A DNA stretch of 64,000 bases from Halogranum rubrum (lineage in GTDB: Archaea > Halobacteriota > Halobacteria > Halobacteriales > Haloferacaceae). The stretch lies in assembly GCF_900114455.1 (NCBI RefSeq), contig NZ_FOTC01000001.1, forward strand, positions 1,389,058 through 1,453,057, read 5' to 3'. This document shows positions 62,950-64,000 of the stretch, piece by piece. Numbering within the stretch: the first letter of the stretch is position 1; every line of letters begins with the position of its first letter. The notes below the pieces were generated by a model. That model did not search any database. It was not told where the DNA came from and saw only the letters and a list, made by a program, of their open reading frames with translations. A program made the translations under genes and the position numbers.

Positions 62950-63177
62950 ATGGACACCCGCAGAATCGAACTCCTCCTGACGGTGCACGCGATGCTGCTC
63001 GCGTTGGGCGTCGCCGTCTACGCGGACTCGGCGCGGTACTACGGTGACTTCGAGTTGCTCGCGTTTCTCCTCCCCGTCGCCGTCCTCGTCGGCGGCGGTC
63101 TCTTCGTCGGCTATAGCGGGGTGGAAGCCGCTGCTGGTTGGCTGAAACGAGACGTCAAAGGAGTAGAGAGTCGATGA
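62950..63177 (+). CDS. Small membrane protein A1
   Basis: 75 residues with two helices (LLTVHAMLLALGVAVYADSA and LLPVAVLVGGGLFVGYSGV). The start MDTRRIE is shared with A2 (MDTRKIE). Its stop overlaps the start of B1 (ATGA), so the two are translationally coupled. No family recognised. Confidence 0.65.
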   Translation: MDTRRIELLLTVHAMLLALGVAVYADSARYYGDFELLAFLLPVAVLVGGGLFVGYSGVEAAAGWLKRDVKGVESR

Positions 63178-63449
63178 ACGTCCGAAAGGCGGATTTGAAC
63201 GGTTACATTCTCGTCCTCATGGGACTGCAGTTCGTCTTCATCAACTGGATGACACTCCGCGAGACGGAAGCAAATATGGCGGCGGTCGGCGGGACAGTAC
63301 TCGGGTTCTTAGCGGTCGGTCTCGGGATATACGAGCGAAGAAATCCGCTATACGAAACCCAGACCGAACCTGCACCGACGTATCTCTACGTCTTCGCGGC
63401 TATCGCGACGGTTGCGTTCGTCGCCGTGGTGTGGGCGCGAGTTATCTAA
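63174..63449 (+). CDS. Small membrane protein B1
   Basis: 91 residues, three hydrophobic segments: GYILVLMGLQFVFINWMTL, VGGTVLGFLAVGLGIY and YLYVFAAIATVAFVAVVW. The positions RKADL, GIYERRNPLYETQTEPAP and LYVFAAI recur in B2. Starts within the A1 stop. Confidence 0.65.
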   Translation: MNVRKADLNGYILVLMGLQFVFINWMTLRETEANMAAVGGTVLGFLAVGLGIYERRNPLYETQTEPAPTYLYVFAAIATVAFVAVVWARVI

Positions 63450-63516
63450 CAACTGGAAAGCGAGTCGTGACTCGTTCAGTGCGAAGCATTTTGTGGAATC
63501 TCGAACAGGTCGGTGT

Positions 63517-63747
63517 ATGGACACCCGCAAAATCGAGACCCTCCTCACAGTGCAGACGATGTTGCTCGCGCTCGTCGCACTCGTCTTCGTGCAGACGACG
63601 ACGTACTTCGGGGGAGCCTTGGACTGGTTTGCCACGTTCTTCCCACTCTTCGTCCTCCTCGGCGGCGTTCTCTTTCTCGGATACCACGGAGTCGAGTTCT
63701 CTATCGGGTGGCTGACGAGCGACTGCAGAGGGATGGGGAGCGAATGA
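63517..63747 (+). CDS. Small membrane protein A2
   Basis: 76 residues, clearly a paralogue of A1 (TLLTVQTMLLALVALVFVQT and FPLFVLLGGVLFLGYHGVEF). Between B1 and A2 are 67 bases. The stop overlaps the B2 start (ATGA), the same layout as in A1-B1. Confidence 0.65.
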   Translation: MDTRKIETLLTVQTMLLALVALVFVQTTTYFGGALDWFATFFPLFVLLGGVLFLGYHGVEFSIGWLTSDCRGMGSE

Positions 63748-64000
63748 GTCGACAATCGCGCCTGCCGACGATCAGAAAAATCGACCTCCTCGCGTACGTG
63801 TTCGTGCTGTTCGGCCTAAGTTCCATGACAGAGGCGGCGGTGCTGTTGCTCGGAGGTGGAAGCGGTCTCGAGGCAGTCGGCAGAGCCGTCTGGGGCCTGT
63901 CCGTACTCGTTGGTGGCCTGTACGCGCGGGCCAACCCGAGGTACGCGGAGACGACAGAGCAAGCGTCGACGCTCCTCTACGTAGTCGCCGGGGTCGAAAC
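63744..64000 (+). CDS. Small membrane protein B2, partial
   Basis: First 85 residues of a paralogue of B1 (RKIDLLAYVFVLFGL, YARANPRYAETTEQASTL, LLYVVAGVE); runs off the window. Completes a second A-B module. Confidence 0.65.
   Translation, partial: MSRQSRLPTIRKIDLLAYVFVLFGLSSMTEAAVLLLGGGSGLEAVGRAVWGLSVLVGGLYARANPRYAETTEQASTLLYVVAGVE

Overview
The window is a stretch of haloarchaeal (class Halobacteria) chromosome. The proteins are very acidic, the GC content is high, and many promoters put a TATA box about 27 bases from the start codon, which implies leaderless mRNAs. The ribosomal and RNA polymerase genes are archaeal: S13-S4-S11-Rpo3, L18e-L13-S9-Rpo10-Rpo6-enolase-S2, L7Ae-S28e-L24e-NDK, L21e-Rpb4, and L11/L1-L10-L12. 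The genus cannot be fixed. A complete methylaspartate-cycle cluster narrows it to haloarchaea that assimilate acetate by that route rather than by the glyoxylate shunt. There are no rRNA genes, CRISPR arrays, insertion sequences or integrases.

Layout. Bases 1-5960 hold the methylaspartate cycle: a divergent, partial mct, then mamA-mamB-mal-mch-citE with overlapping or close-spaced genes. An NmrA-like dehydrogenase and a small membrane protein follow. Bases 7322-13449 hold two information-processing operons, each headed by a tRNA gene (tRNA-Ser GCT, tRNA-Leu CAG). Bases 13963-17795 encode propionyl-CoA carboxylase (pccB-pccX-pccA), which takes up the propionyl-CoA made by the first cluster. 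Bases 17892-23539 carry an EamA transporter, a coiled-coil protein, two adjacent NSS transporters and an SDR. Bases 23802-25066 hold L7Ae-S28e-L24e-NDK. Bases 25217-31438 hold a TOBE protein, a methanethiol-oxidase/SBP56 protein coupled to a 2Fe-2S ferredoxin, a methyltransferase and several haloarchaeal proteins of unknown function. Bases 31542-33622 encode a split MetE pair. Bases 33682-38245 hold the L21e-Rpb4-DUF655-KsgA-(MscS)-HemK cluster. Then come a cystathionine synthase/lyase and an ACT protein, a low-GC lipoprotein with two terminators, EF-1beta with a zinc micro-protein, a TctA-like permease, and L12-L10-L1, separated from L11 by three unrelated genes. Bases 48187-54698 hold an M42 peptidase, a His-rich membrane protein, TmcA, a secreted protein, a second zinc micro-protein and an HTH-GNAT protein. 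Bases 54772-59443 are an electron-transfer flavoprotein operon (etfB-etfA-fixCX-unknown), followed by a ferredoxin, DUF456 and GluRS. The right end is a tandem array of small two-gene membrane-protein modules that runs off the window.

How the parts connect. Mct, glutamate mutase, methylaspartate ammonia-lyase, mesaconyl-CoA hydratase and the CitE-like lyase convert glutamate carbon to glyoxylate plus propionyl-CoA. Propionyl-CoA carboxylase starts the return of propionyl-CoA to succinyl-CoA, the CoA donor for Mct. The ETF-FixCX operon and ferredoxin are a plausible route for electrons from acyl-CoA oxidation to the quinone pool. The least explained parts are the repeated small membrane-protein modules at 62690-64000, the duplicated N-terminal module of EtfA, and the MTO-ferredoxin-methyltransferase trio.
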